Shown: positions 49,901-62,739 of the stretch, one piece after another | How positions within the stretch are numbered: the stretch's first letter is position 1 | Layout: the number at the start of each line of letters is the position of its first letter | DNA from: Blasia pusilla | Taxonomy: Eukaryota > Marchantiophyta > Marchantiopsida > Blasiales | DNA length: 64,000 nt | Direction: 5' to 3' | Assembly (NCBI GenBank): GCA_050084515.1 | Contig: CM114275.1 | Span: forward strand, 20,770,001-20,834,000 | Notes under the pieces: model-generated | The model's input: only the letters and a program-made list of their open reading frames with translations | What the model was told of the DNA's origin: nothing | The model's database searches: none | Made by a program: the position numbers and the translations under genes

Positions 49901-52545
49901 GAAGTCCAGTCAAACACATTCCAAGCAGGCTACTAACCGTGATAAGCCTGCCAAGACTACACCTGTGATCCTCTCTTTGCTTCCAGTCCAAGGCTTGGCC
50001 TCAGTCTAAGTAACACTTCAAACAGATCTCACAAAGCAAGCTGGAATTGTCTGCAGTATGAGCACCTTTTACAACAACAAAGAACTTATGATTTGGACAC
50101 CTTACAGCAATAATTATCCCACTTTGGACTGATTAGTGTGGCTCATCTCCACAGATTTGTGTGGCCAGTGAGATTGAAAGGTGAAATGACAAGAAAAATG
50201 ATACAAACCTGCAAACCTTGACTCTCTTCACAAAGTTCACTCTAGCCATGGAAAAAAACCCTTTTTCACCAAGATGCTTCAAGCACATTCTAGCTTCAGA
50301 GAAGTTCCATTGTTTTCCCAAAGTTGCATATTCATGCTACTTACTACTGTCATGAATGTTTCACCAAAACTTACTGGCAACAGTAAGTAAGGGTACGTGT
50401 TTTACACACCGGTATCTCCAGAGCCACTGGATCCACTGGTTCATTGAATGGTTCTGCTGACTTTATCTGCATGACCCGTTTCACGACCTGCTTCAATTGC
50501 ACCAAAAATAAAATAAGCAATCGATATACATGGAGACAGTCTGCAATGATTACAGAGGCCAAGCACAATCACAAAGCTTTCCAAAGGTCATTACATTGTG
50601 CGGCAGACAATTTAATGACTTCCTCACAGGTAACCACTCATCTGACAACTGAACTTAAAGACAAATAAAAATGAACTTGTACTCGTGGAAATGAAAGTAC
50701 AACCGCCAAAGCAGCTTTCAACCCATTGTCATCATATGTCTTCTTAGGGCTTGATGAAGATTCAGGAGCACTCCCCGCAGTTTCCGTTGACTTAGATGCT
50801 CCAGCTCTGTTTGTAAACTTCACCTGCCTTTTCCCTGTTGAGGGATGGCCCAGCTTCTCAAGCTTGCTTTCAATCTCATTTTCTGGAGGTCCACCGTGTG
50901 TGTTTTGAACGGACGTGGGAAGGAAAATCTCCAAAGAACTGGTCCCTTCATCTGCTCCCTTTTGTTCTCCCTTAGGCTTAGGAGTACTTGCAGAGACACT
51001 TTCCCTAAACTTTGAAGGCTTGACCCGGAGCCTTGAACTCTCTCGTCTGTTCTCTTGTTTCATCGCTGCAGGCTCCTCAGTGCCAACTACGTTGGTGTTT
51101 TCATCCGCCACAGCGGCAGCAGGGGAAAGCGCTTCTCCTCCACTGCTGCTTTCGTACCTCTCGATTGTTTTGCCTTCGTCACTGCTTGCCTTAGCATTCT
51201 CCTCCACGAGAATCAAACTTCCTTCCTTATGTAGTTCCAAACTGTGCATGATTCTTCTCCCATCTCCTCTGGGACCTCGCTTCCGTTTGTTCTCTCCCCG
51301 GACAATTGGCAGACCTCTGTTCTGATTACTTTCCACCTCAACTTCCACGACGTCGCCATCTTCCGAAGTTTCTCTGCAGATGCCGGGCTTCACGCCGGGT
51401 GCCTCGTGCTTCTTCACGGCGGCATGTGACCTTAGTCTAGTACGTTGATTATCCATGCGTGCTCCGAAAATTGCTGTAAGTGCGCGTTGATATGCCTGCC
51501 AACGCCGAGCCGATTATCCACACGAGATAAACCACCATGTAATTGCACTTGAAGTCTATCAAACTCGACACGATGTCTATCGTCCCTACTAACTTTTCTG
51601 CGAACAAGGTTAGATTCATGAAAATGTCTGAATTCAGTACCACAAAGTCTTCACTTGACCTACTCACAGAGATATCCGTCCTATGTAAAACTACTGCGAA
51701 AACAAAACCTTTCGCAAGACTTCCCCAACACTGAGAAAATGATCGTCGTTCTCACTGCTCAGGTACCACAAGCTCTGGTGGAAACTTCACGACGATTAAA
51801 TTCAAAGCGCTCGATATAATGAACAGTACAGGTTTACGGATCCGTTCCATTCGCAAATTCCTCTCATGTTACAGTCTCCTCCTCCGAAGAGAAAAGAAAG
51901 TACAATTCCGTGCAGACGTAGACAAGTGTTCAAATCGATGAGAGGGTGGCACGGCACACTTCTCAAAACGCAATCGATACGGTTCTATCCTATCATGAGT
52001 GCCGTCACCACCAACACATTACATCTGTAGGCACGACCATGGAAATGCTCCCAAATTTCAGTGAGCTCCAAACACTCAATGTCCGATTTTCCATTGACAC
52101 AGAGAGAGCACAGAATTCGACCGGCCAAACAGCAGGACCATCCCCCGCCATTCTCACCATTAAGAACTCTTTATGACTTAGATCGTAACGGCGGGACCAG
52201 CCGGGCGACGGGTCTCATCCGGAGTCAAGACGACGACCAACAGACGACAGAATGAGGAGAAGAAGAGACGCAATCTAAAAATATGACGGCCTCAAAACCA
52301 TCTTCCGTGACATAACGAAAAAGCACCAGCATTTGAAAATTCAACCGGAAATGGACGACAGTAGCTACCTTTCTATTGGCAAGAAAGAAAGAAAGCGAAA
52401 GAAAGAAAAACTTCTACAGACAACTAACCTTCGTTCACACTTCAAGGATCGGAAAAATCTGGAATTTTTTTTTTTTCAAACAAACAAGCAAACAAACCGA
52501 AACCGAAAACAGCAGACGAGAGTTACCTCCGCTGGTAGCCATCAT
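46962..52545 (-). CDS. Single-bromodomain nuclear protein (8-9 coding exons)
   Basis: Coding exons on the minus strand: 51473(or 51456)-50701, 50487-50410, 49775-49529, 49354-49160, 48814-48614, 48210-48105, 47584-47419 and 47210-46962. Phases fit throughout, giving about 665 residues from the ATG at 51456. A tiny upstream exon (52545-52527, ATGATGGCTACC...) with a GTAACT donor joins in frame to an acceptor at 51474, which would add 12 residues. The N-terminal 250 residues are low-complexity and Arg-, Ser- and Glu-rich. The bromodomain spans roughly residues 253-355, with IPDYLDVIKNPMDLETIR across the exon 2-3 joint and the acetyl-lysine Asn in NCRTYNQEGDP. A basic, acidic tail and a C-x-C-x2-C motif (ECSCVVCVGRRRK) follow. 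Likely reads acetylated histones in the nucleus. I cannot assign a named subfamily. Exon 1's donor could be 50701 or 50704. Confidence 0.8.
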
Positions 52546-52990
52546 CGCGCATAGTTCTGCTTTCTCTCGCCAGACTCACTCCAGAGCTCCTTCTCCTTGT
52601 CGTCCTCCGTGCTTCAGAGACCAATTTTAACCCCGACAGTTAACTTGTGTTCCACCTGATCAACCTCTCGTATGCGATCCGCTCTTCCTCTCCCCCCTCT
52701 CCTCTCCTCACGAACCTCCTGTCAACTCCCACCAACGACGACACATCAAACGCGTTTCGTATCGTACTAGTACTTTTAGTGCCAAAAGCTTTGACTTTCA
52801 CTGTTAGAGGCCTCCCATCCATTTGTTCGCTTAAACTAGTTCATATTATTTGTATTTATATTATTTATTGTTCACGTTGGTTTATGCTAGTTTATAATGT
52901 TAGTGGGATGTTTAAGGGATAATGCATGTAAATTCAAATATCTTTTTCTGTTTTTGATATGTGAAATATTTTCTTGCTATCCAATAGTCA

Positions 52991-53187
52991 CATGTCAAAC
53001 ATAAAGGTGTTTGCAAATTAAAAAGACACTCTCCCATAATTGTATAGATAGATTATGGGAGAGTGCCCTAGATCTTCAAGCGATATTGCATGTCAAACAT
53101 AGAGGTGTTTGCAAATCAAAAAGACACTCTCCAATAATTGTATAGATAGATTATGGGAGAGTGCCGTGCATCTTCAAGTGATATTGC
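52991..53187 (+). repeat. 98-bp tandem duplication containing a hairpin
   Basis: Units 52991-53088 and 53089-53187 differ at a few positions. Each holds an inverted repeat: arms CACTCTCCCATAAT and ATTATGGGAGAGTG around an 11-bp loop (53027-53065). In unit 2 the stem has one mismatch (53125-53163). Confidence 0.9.
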
Positions 53188-56100
53188 TTGTCCTCTCCGC
53201 TAATAAGAGAAATATGAAATCATTCAATTACCTATGATGATGAGTAATTTGTAAACTAGTATCTTTAATGTGCATGTGTCATTCATGAAGTTGCTTCATT
53301 TTTTAAACCTATGCTTTCTTAAGAAACTAGTAATTGGGCTCCTTAAAGTTGATAAGGTCTTAGAGGGGAGTCGTTTAATAATTATTCGATAATTGCCTAT
53401 AATGAAAACTAGTGGAGCTCTCTCCTAATGCTAGGTAAAAATGAGGTTGTGGGAAAGTGGAATAACGTGACAAGAAGAAAGATTTGAGGATGCACTGGAC
53501 TTAACATGAAACAATTTTAGTTTTGGTGTCGTCGATAAAGCAAGGAGAGAGCTCCAAATTCATTGAAGGAGGTACACCTTTTTCCCCTTCTTTTTTTTTT
53601 CCATTGCCCATGACACATGTCAAGTATTGAAAGGAGTGAATAAACCGAGAAGGTGCCATCACTTGATAGGTAGATATAGAGAAAGATAGATTGAGGGGAC
53701 CTGCCCTATTTTATCTTCCTTCATGTGTCCCCTCCTCCCCCTCTCTATTATCTATCTCACTTCCTCATGAAAGGATAGGGAAGTATATGGGAGATGCAGA
53801 TGGACTTCATCCTTCTATTCTTGGGAGTAGATAGGGATTGATGGGTCATCCCTTGATCTCCGAAGAGATCCCATCTATCCCTTTGTTCCCATGGATAGAG
53901 GGAAGGACTCCCTCCCACTATGTATCTCCTCCCTTTATTCCCTTCCGGATGAACACAATATTTTCCCCTCCCTTCTTAAGAAAATGGAGGGTCCCTCAAT
54001 CTATCTCCCTTCTCTTCTTCACCTCACCTCCTTCATTCTTATACTTTTCCCTCTTCCCATTTCTGTTCTTTCAAGGAATAGAGAAGCTTCATCCCAATTC
54101 TAACTCTCTCTCTCTCCATCACTTTGATCCTTCCTCCCTTTTGTCTCTTCCCATTCCTCCACACAAGATAGGACCAGAGTTGGATTCTCTCCATCTCTTT
54201 ACTCTATGTTCCTCTAGAGAGGGATAGAGAGGATTTATCCCTTCCCTTTCAAGAGGAACATAGAAGGTTAGTTTGTCACTCTTTTTTTTCACCATATTCT
54301 CTTCCCATGTCTTATCACCCATACCCTATTGAAAATGCATTCCCTATCTCTCCTCCCCTCTTACAAAATTTGACGATTCAAATTTTTTCAAGACATCAGA
54401 GTAGTTGTGCTCAAGTAAGAGTAGATATTGTGGTCTGGTAGAGGGATTATATGTGTAGTTAGGAAGGCCTAGAGTACTCTTTGGCCTCCCTTGATGACAT
54501 GTACTTATAGTTCACTCTTTCTTGGGATCTTCATGGAGGTTCTTAGCTAGTTAGTAATTTATTTTTTGGGTTGGTGTGTCATGTGTGCACATGTCACCTT
54601 CTTTGAGCCTGAGGTAGGGTGTTTCCGATAGTGCATTAGACCTATATTTCCCAACCTTGAGGGTATGTGTGGTTTGATTGTCATTTGGTGATTCATAGAG
54701 TAGTGTGTTTCCTAACCCATTTTCATAGTAGAAAGATTCACGTGGTCTTTGGAATTGATCGTGTGCATGGTGTGGTTGCCACGTGGGCATGCTCTAAGGC
54801 ATTCAACTAGTGTGATAACATATTGTGCATGAGAATCAAACTTACGTATCGTCCATTCAGATATTTCCTTTTTTTTTTAAAGAATGAAGGCACCCTTTTT
54901 AGGTTGAATGTGGCCTCTTAATAAACATGTTTCCTTGTTCTTTTTTATGCGCTCCTTGTTGTGGAAGCCAAGATGGAAGAATAAGGAAATTTATTACATG
55001 GGTATATCGATGGAATATACACTTATATGCATAGCTCTACTTAGGATTGAATTTTTGGATTTTTGGTCTTGGGAGGATGAGCGTAGTATAAGAAGTGTAA
55101 ACCCAAAAAAGAAAAGATTGTTTATATTGTTGTTTACATGAGAAGACTTGAGGTTAGCATCCAAGAAGTTTGGAAGTGGAAGTGAAATTTACTATTGGGA
55201 AGATTTAAGTGAGAGCAACGGAGGTACTGTCATAGAGTTCAACCTCTACCCCTCTTTGCTTCATTATGTAGCACTCCCAACCTTAAGCTTTACAAGCATA
55301 AGTCTTGGGTTGAGTCTCAAAGATCCAACTCGTTCAGCGTTCTAGAGAATCCCAAGAAGTCATTGAGCGCTAATCGATTTCGAGTCTCCCCAAGTGTATA
55401 CCATCTTCCTAAGACACCTCTTTCCCAAGTCTCAACAACCAATCTCCCCAAATCACTTGCCCAGACGGAAACGTGTTGTTTATTTCCTCAAGGTGCATCT
55501 CAAATGGTTTCGTAGCTCAAGCGTGAAACATATCTAAACACACATCATAATTAATCCCTTATTCATGGACTTGAGCAGGTAGGGAGGGAGAGAGTCCCCC
55601 CAGAGGTACTTATGGAGTTCTCCATAGGAACCCCCCTTTCCCCATAGTCCATCTTAGCTACTGTGGTATAATTTTAGAGAATCATGGTTAAACATCCTTT
55701 TAAGGCAAATTTTCAATGGCTATGGACAACTACAAATTTATCCTTCTTTGATGTAGTGAAAAGTGGTGGTGATGGAGGACCCCCAACATTATGGCAAATA
55801 GTGAGGAAGGATACCAAGGAATGACCCCTTCCAAAATAGATATCATCACCAATCATTGCCTATACGTGTGATGCAAGTGTAAGGATTTTCCAAAGAATGT
55901 TCAACATATTCAAATTTTTTTCTTTAATAGAAAGAAGATACACAAGTCATGTTCAATTGTAGAAGCTTAAACCAAAGAGCAAGGAGAGCTCTTTGGTTTG
56001 CAAGAAGACCTATTTTGTTTAAATAATGCAGATGTGGCATGTTGATGTAAAGTAAACCCAAGTAAGGTTGTATACACACAAGTGGTCAATCAATGAGAGA

Positions 56101-57748
56101 TTTTACATTTCATTACCCACTGCTCCCATCCCTTCTTTTCAAAGAATGGATTGTCTCTAGTTACTATGCTCTTATATTGTAGACAAGAGGTTTCTTTTGC
56201 TTTGCAACCTTCTCCAACTATGTGATATGCAGATTCCAAATGCTACTACTACTAAACATGTTTTTGTTCTACCTAGCTGATTACAGCCTATGCTGATACC
56301 CGTTGTTTTTTCACACGAGTGTACTTCACACGTGTTTAATAATTTAATAATATTATTTCCCACCCCTCTCATGGGCCACACACCGGTTCATAGTGGTGGT
56401 TTTTTTTTTGTAACTATCCCCTTGGCTAGGTGTGGCCTTGAAGTACCTTGACAATGAGCTCCTCCTACTTTCCTTTTAACAGGTCCTTCTATTCTCTTTC
56501 AATAAAAAGGTGGATCACTTCTTGGCCTAATTGGATCATAAACCAGTAAGGCCCCCGTTTGAGTTTTTAAATTTAAAGGTTTGAGTTTTTTAATTTGAAG
56601 CCTACTAATCCGAATCAGGTGCGATGTGGAGTAATACGATTCCGACATGGAGTATGTGGAGTAATACGATTCCGACATGGAGTAACACAGTGACAAAAGA
56701 CTAATGAGAGCATTAAAACTAACATGGAATCTATTCAATCCCATCCATCCAACCATTCAAAATTTCATATCCAAAGGTCAAAAGTTTTGCAGAGTATCTT
56801 GCCTCATTCCTCGGAACCGCCTATTGTAGGGGGCGTAATAACACCTTAGAGAGATTATTCACCAATCCGCCTAAGATTTTGAGAATTTTTGGAGGAATAC
56901 TTGTGCATCAATCCACTGATTTGAGGTGTACAACACCTTCAGTTGGGAGAAGAAGACCACCACTATAAACCAGAACGAGATGTGAAGATTCCTTGGCGTA
57001 CCCAAGAAGTATAACCCACCATAACTACTGCAACATAAGACTACTGAGAAATCACATTTGTCGAGATGTGGAAAAAGATTCAATTGTTTTTCACTCACCA
57101 ATTACTAATCTTGCGCCATACTCGCTAACAACTACGCGCCTTCGGCACTTCCATGAGCATGACAGTCGATGATCTTCTCGGTTGCAGAGCAGGAAAGACA
57201 GTGGGGCATCATTTCTCGCACACCCAATCCCAAATAGCAACACCATGACCATAGCTCTAAATACCAGCAGCTGTGCCACACTCCAACTGCAGTAACCAGG
57301 TCACCTTAGAATAATATTTGGAAGTAAACAAATACAAACCAAAAGAAACCCACTTGGCCAGTACCTCAAAACTAATGTTCATGGATATATCTTCAAGAAT
57401 GTCCACATCAATCATGGAGAGTATGAGACCCCCGAAAAAAATTGGAGGGAGAGCATCCACCTGAGAATTGATATGCTCGTTGAGAAAACATGAAGCAGTC
57501 CATGCAAGGCGAGAGCCATGCTGAAGCAATGTGGAAGAGGTGATGACATTTGCACTCGGTTTGGTGAGAACACGGACGGCACCAGTCCATGCAAGATTAG
57601 ATCAATATTAACAGGTATATGAAAGTGGTGTAAAGAGTCTCATTCGGCTTTGTCAAATGCTGAAAGGTGAATTTTTTCTTTTCGTATCAAACAAGTACAC
57701 ATCCCTAACCTAGAGACACAAACTATGGGCACAAATAATATTTCACAT
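53188..57748. other. Intergenic DNA between the bromodomain and XBAT-type genes
   Basis: No recognisable gene. 53690-54350 is strongly pyrimidine-rich on the plus strand (TCCC/CTCC runs) with local inverted segments such as TAGATAGGGAT versus ATCTATCCCT. Short frames at 54908-55345 are unassigned. 57620-57748 is the presumed 3' UTR of the XBAT-type gene. Confidence 0.4.
56624..56683 (+). repeat. 30-bp tandem duplication
   Basis: Two perfect adjacent copies of a 30-bp unit that begins ATGTGGAGTAATACGATTCC and ends CATGGAGT. Confidence 0.9.
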
Positions 57749-60700
57749 TTATACAGCGTACACTTTGACTACCTGCTGGATAGGTGACCTGCACACAGGG
57801 CAGCCCCAGTCTTTGGCTTTGATCTCAGTCAAGCAACTAATGCAACCAGCCAAATGACCGCATGGTATACAAACTGCTTGTGCAGGTGCATCCCAGCAAA
57901 CCACGCATTGTCCACCACCTATTTTCTCCTCACTTTTCTGCTCACCGGATGTTCCGTCTGGGGTCACAGCAGCACTTGAGTAATCAATTTCGACTGGAGA
58001 GTTATCCACGGAGGGATAGTGGATAGGACCATCTTCAGGAAGAGGGGGCGCTGAAGGAAGAGGTGGAGCTGATGGAGGGACAGCAACAACCAAGGCCTGG
58101 CTAGATGAACTGGAAGGTGCTTCACCTGCAGTTCCAGGGGTTTTAGGTCCAACAGGGATCGGTTGTTTGGGCGTTCCAGGTCTACAGTCGGAGGTGCTAG
58201 TGCTAGGACTAGCTTCAGAAGGTTCCGATCTGGAGTGTCCTGCACTTGCACCTGGACCCCACCCACCGAAGCTGGCTTTCTCACCTTCCTCCATCCAACC
58301 ACCATAATCTCCCTTTTCCCCAGCTTTCTTTGCTTCAGGTGGTCTGAAACTGCTAGGACCACCCTCCCAAGATGAAACATGGGAATTCAGAGGCATTGGA
58401 ATTCCCTCCTCTGAGGCCGTGCGGAGAGATGCATCTATTGCCATTGCCAAGGCAAGATCTTCAGATATTGGATCCTCAGCTGCTACCCTGTTTGGCTTCC
58501 CTTTTCCATTGGTAGGGCCAGAAGCAGGAGCTGGGGGAGGACCCACTGGCAGAGGCTTCTGCACAGGTGGGGGCCGAATCAATGCTTGTAATCCTTGCAA
58601 ATTGGTCTGTGTTGGTAGACCTGGAGGCACTGATGGTCCACTTTCAGTCTGAACATTCACACAATTGAAACAATTTGTCAGTGCCAATCCAAGGCCCACA
58701 ACGGCAATTATCTAACAGTTCAGATGCCTAAGCTTCACAAGGAAAGGGAATCCACCTGGCTGGCTATCCAACAAATTGACATGAGAGAATTTCAGAGTCC
58801 GCAGATCCCACTCTTCATGCCCGGAAATAGTTTTAAGGATTTCGGGAGGGAAGTGATCAGAGTGGGAAGAAATGCGACACTAAGCAAAAGAAAAGCCCCC
58901 TTATCTCAAATATCCAGCTTACAAGTATATAATCTAAATCCTCTAATTTACATAGCCCCCCTGATCTTTGTGTAGCTTGCGACGTGTTTGAACAAGCCCA
59001 AGCAATGGAATCTAGAGGAGGAGCTTCACACATAAGGGGGGGTGGGTGACAGAAGTACCTGGGGTATCCCTCTTGCACATGCATTGTACAGTCTCTCAAG
59101 CTGCACCTTATCACCCTCAATCTCCGCAAGGAACTTGAACCTTACCTCTGTTAAATCATCCCCCAAATAAACATTCAGTTAAACGTTTCTAAAATCCCCA
59201 CGAGACAACTTCCAGCCTGCACCACCTTTGAATGTGGCCCTTAAAATCATGAACTAAGAACATAATCCCAAATGAGCTTCAGCTAGATTTGTAGTGATAC
59301 ATACGATTAGTGCAATTAAAGTCAAGGAACTTTAGCCATCCAACAAACTAATTGCCAAATCTGGATTTATCTCAGTTCAAGCAGAGACAACAAAAAACAA
59401 ACCCACAACTCTCCCCTCATACTTGAGAGATAGTCTTGTCAAAGACCACCTTATACATGTACATGTGCATACTTACTTGCATTCTTCTCTGTCGAAATGA
59501 CAACCACCTGGGGGTCACGCAAATTGAACTTGGGTTCCTCCACTTCTGCCTTGGCTAAGGAAATTACAGTCCGGGGAATAGCAACCTATCACATTCATGT
59601 CAACGGACATTAAATTTCATCTCAAGATTCCCAGGCATTGGAAAATTCACACCCTTGCTCATCTGAAGTGCTAGCAAAAAAGAACCTATGACGATACATC
59701 TCTTTGAAATGCATATAAGGTATACAACACTAGGATAGACTGAATAACTCTGACAACCATCAGCGCTCCAACTAAGATGAGATTTCTTGCCAAAGGTAGA
59801 CATTGCTCAAACTATCACTCTGTCGATCCTTCTAGCCAGATTTCCTATATATACAACTTACGAACTTTGCGAGGTGAGTGAGACGAGGGAGAGTTAATCC
59901 CCCCATTCCAAAGGCATACCTGCAGATCAAACACACAATATTTAGTTCACCCTGATATTTTGAGGCTCCACATCAAGGGGAAATCTTACACAGGAGTTTG
60001 TAGTTGACAGTTCATCAAATATCAGGACTTATAAGATAGGAACAATGTATATCACCTTAGAAGACTGGTAAATGACCAGCTGATTCCTTGGAGGCCTCCT
60101 TGCATCAGACTCCGTCGGTAAAACAACCACCCAACTGCTCCACACTTACAGAAAAACACACATGTTCTCTTAAAAAACTGGTCCAATAGGAACGCCATGT
60201 GATGACAAATTCTCTCTTGCCATCCCTTGGAATCTCACCAGAGATGAACTCTCAAAACCCTTATAGCCCTCTGGAGATGAACTTGACTATGAAACCCTCA
60301 CAAGCAATGTAGGCGGTGTGATCAGAATCAGATAATGAACTCAAAGATAGGTTCGATCAAAGTAAGTGACCTTTGAGCTAAAGAGGTGTGTATAACAGTT
60401 CTTCAACAGTCTTTCTCTAGTTCTCTCTTAGTCCTGGACCTAGACCCTAGACCCTAAACCCTAAACCCTTACACCCATCCCAGTCTCAAGCACCGTCCAA
60501 CCAGGGCGCAGGGTCTATGGTCACAAGGCTACAACAGGCACTACTTAATGAGTACAGTCTCTTAGGTCCTGGTCCCATGGGTCTTAGATTCTGGCAACTG
60601 TCCTAAGGATAAGTGACAAATGGCTATTTGTCCTCAGGACTTATAGGGACTGTGTGGATTTCACAACAGTCGCAGACATACCATTCTTGATTTTTAATTC

Positions 60701-62739
60701 TTTGTAGAATGAAATCAGCTTCGGGCCAGATATAACTCTCCAAGCCATATAGGATTGGGACCATGATTTCTCATTGCTTAGCATTTTATGGACAATCTGA
60801 AATGCTACTAAAACAGATAGACAACTATACATAGAAGCCAAATGAGTTTTGTGTTATTCATCTCTCCTGGCTAAAGACAACTTACTTCTACGACTACAAA
60901 ATTTCCTCTGCTTCATGTCTTCGAAATTTGGCCCAGTCTGCAAAGTAGCCACTAGCCAGAGAAAACCTGCCCTGGTTGAATTTGATGTGAGAGCAGATGA
61001 AACGAGAAATATCTGCCAATACTCACATCTTCTTAGTGAACAGCTGTGGTGCAACATTCTCTAGAAATCCCCCTGATAGTTCGCGCACCACACCACTGAA
61101 GAGGCAGATGCGGTCCTGAGAAGAAAACCACAGAGACAGACAGGACCAACAAAGTCCAATGTTCCTAATGAGATCCAACATCTTTGAGTGAATGCCTGAC
61201 TTCAAAAGCACCCAAAATGCCAGCAGATCACAGATATCAACACTTGGCCACTAACCTCAATAATCCGCACTACTGAGACATGTGCCCTTTGCCTTGCCAT
61301 ATCAAGGGGAGTCAACCCATCATCATTGACAGCAAGTGGATCAGCTGCAGACAGTTCCAAGCCCACGTGTTCAATTAGATCATAGGAAACCAGGATGGCA
61401 CAATCACCTCCAGTTGTCATATAATGTTTCGGAGCGATCCTGACTGTTGACACATCTGCTTACCTCCACGAGAGAGAAGCAGGAGAACTGTTTTTTCAAG
61501 ACCCCTCTTGGCAGCATGATGAAGGGGAAAACCACCGTGAGTTCCTGCCACAAGATGTGCTTTGAGGTATCAGTGCAGGCATATCTGAGACAACTCTCCT
61601 TGTTTCTCTCACATCCATCATCAGACTTTCTCATGGGCAAGCAGTGTCTATTGAATGGGGCAACTCTGGTCATTAAGTCTGCATCTCCAGACACATACCC
61701 CAGAATAATTCAGAACAGATAGTTCAATATTTAAATGTCTCAAATAATCCATCAATTTAAGACATCTGACGTTCTAACCCAATTCTAAGTGTGACATATT
61801 GTACCAGGTCTATATGCATCGAGCCTTGCTCCCTCATTGAGCAACGTTATGACCATATCATATAGGCCTCCCTGTGTACATGCCAATATGAGCGGTGTTC
61901 TTCCTTCTTTGTCCACCCACTGCACAACAGCCAAGCGATTGGGTACAAACCATGAGCATTGGGGCAGGGATTGTAACAGTAACAAAGAAAGGAAAAACAC
62001 AGGTGCAACCCAAAAAACCATGGATCAATAATTCTTCAGTTTAGCCAATGCATTGTTCAGTGCACCCTTTCTGACAACCCATCAGTTTGCACCAAACTGC
62101 CAGCTGATAGCAAAAACAGTTTCTTCACTCAAGGCACTGGGCAATGCGTTGATTTCCACAAGCATTGACCAGCATAGGAGACACTAACAGGTTTAAGGAA
62201 AATTTGATTTCTTTGGCCAAAAGAAACATTCCAACTCGAAAGACCAAAACCACCAACTACCGGAACAATGGCAAAAAGGAACAAAATGGCATAACATCCG
62301 CACGTAAATAAGTAGATCCGTCCAAGGGGTTCAGAAAACGTTATTATCACTGACCAATGGGATAGTTCATCGTTGAATTTTGACGTACGCATCATTCCTT
62401 CGAGTTTACACTGGATTTAGAAATCATTCTCCTTTTCAGCAGTCACTCTAAACCTACCACTTTACTCCAAGCCCACATAGACGTGTGATGTCCTCCAAGT
62501 TTCGAGAAGAGCTCTACGAAGTATGTCCAGTAAATGACCTAGATTTACAGTCAAAAGAAACAAGGCATACACGGCGGGAAGAGTGGGAAAAGGGACTGAT
62601 CCTCTCTCTAGCAAGGCAGTCGAGGCTGAAAACCAACCTCCAACGAAGCTCCATCTCGCCGGAGAGTTTTCACAGCTTGGTGATTAGAATTCACTACCGC
62701 CTGGTAGAGCTGCTCCTCTCTTGATTGACCGGCACCCAT
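57749..62739 (-). CDS. XBAT34/35-type ankyrin-repeat RING E3 ubiquitin ligase (nine exons)
   Basis: Exons on the minus strand: 62739-62638, 61919-61805, 61544-61464, 61344-61256, 61115-61027, 60134-60056, 59585-59477, 59147-59059 and 58648-57749. All phases agree and give 550 residues. The protein starts MGAGQSREE; Gly2 and Ser6 suggest N-myristoylation (inference). Ankyrin repeats follow: WVDKEGRTPLILAC, HGGFPLHHAAKRGLEK and VNDDGLTPLDMARQRA (residues about 35-129). The XBAT35-type middle region has DRICLFSG and KKIWVVVLP. A proline-rich linker with a UIM-like EDLALAMAIDASL (about 312-330) precedes a C-terminal C3HC4 RING at 499-537 (CVVC ... CIPCGH ... CPVC) and a YAV end. It should transfer ubiquitin to substrates bound by the ankyrin domain. 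It is longer than I recall for Arabidopsis XBAT35, mainly in the linker. The exon 1 donor GTTGGT is non-consensus. Confidence 0.9.
60445..60469 (+). repeat. Interstitial telomere-like repeat in an intron
   Basis: About 3.5 units of plant-type telomere sequence (CCCTAGACCCTAAACCCTAA then ACCCT) in intron 5 of the XBAT-type gene, directly before the shared 90-bp repeat. Confidence 0.85.
60471..60562 (+). repeat. Shared tail repeat, copy 2 (intronic)
   Basis: Nearly identical to 22870-22956 (CCAGTCTCAAGCACC ... CACTACTTAATGAGTA), but without the (TC)n that follows copy 1. Possibly a 5'-truncated LINE or SINE tail. Confidence 0.75.

Noticed and set aside
50915-51325. 136-codon plus-strand ORF
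   Set aside because: Antisense to exon 1 of the bromodomain gene.
53838-54227. 129-codon plus-strand ORF rich in Pro, Ser and Leu
   Set aside because: Falls in a pyrimidine-rich tract, which yields such frames by composition; no motif.
57964-58380. 138-codon minus-strand ORF in another frame
   Set aside because: Overlaps the last exon of the XBAT-type gene in a shifted frame; the real frame carries the RING finger.
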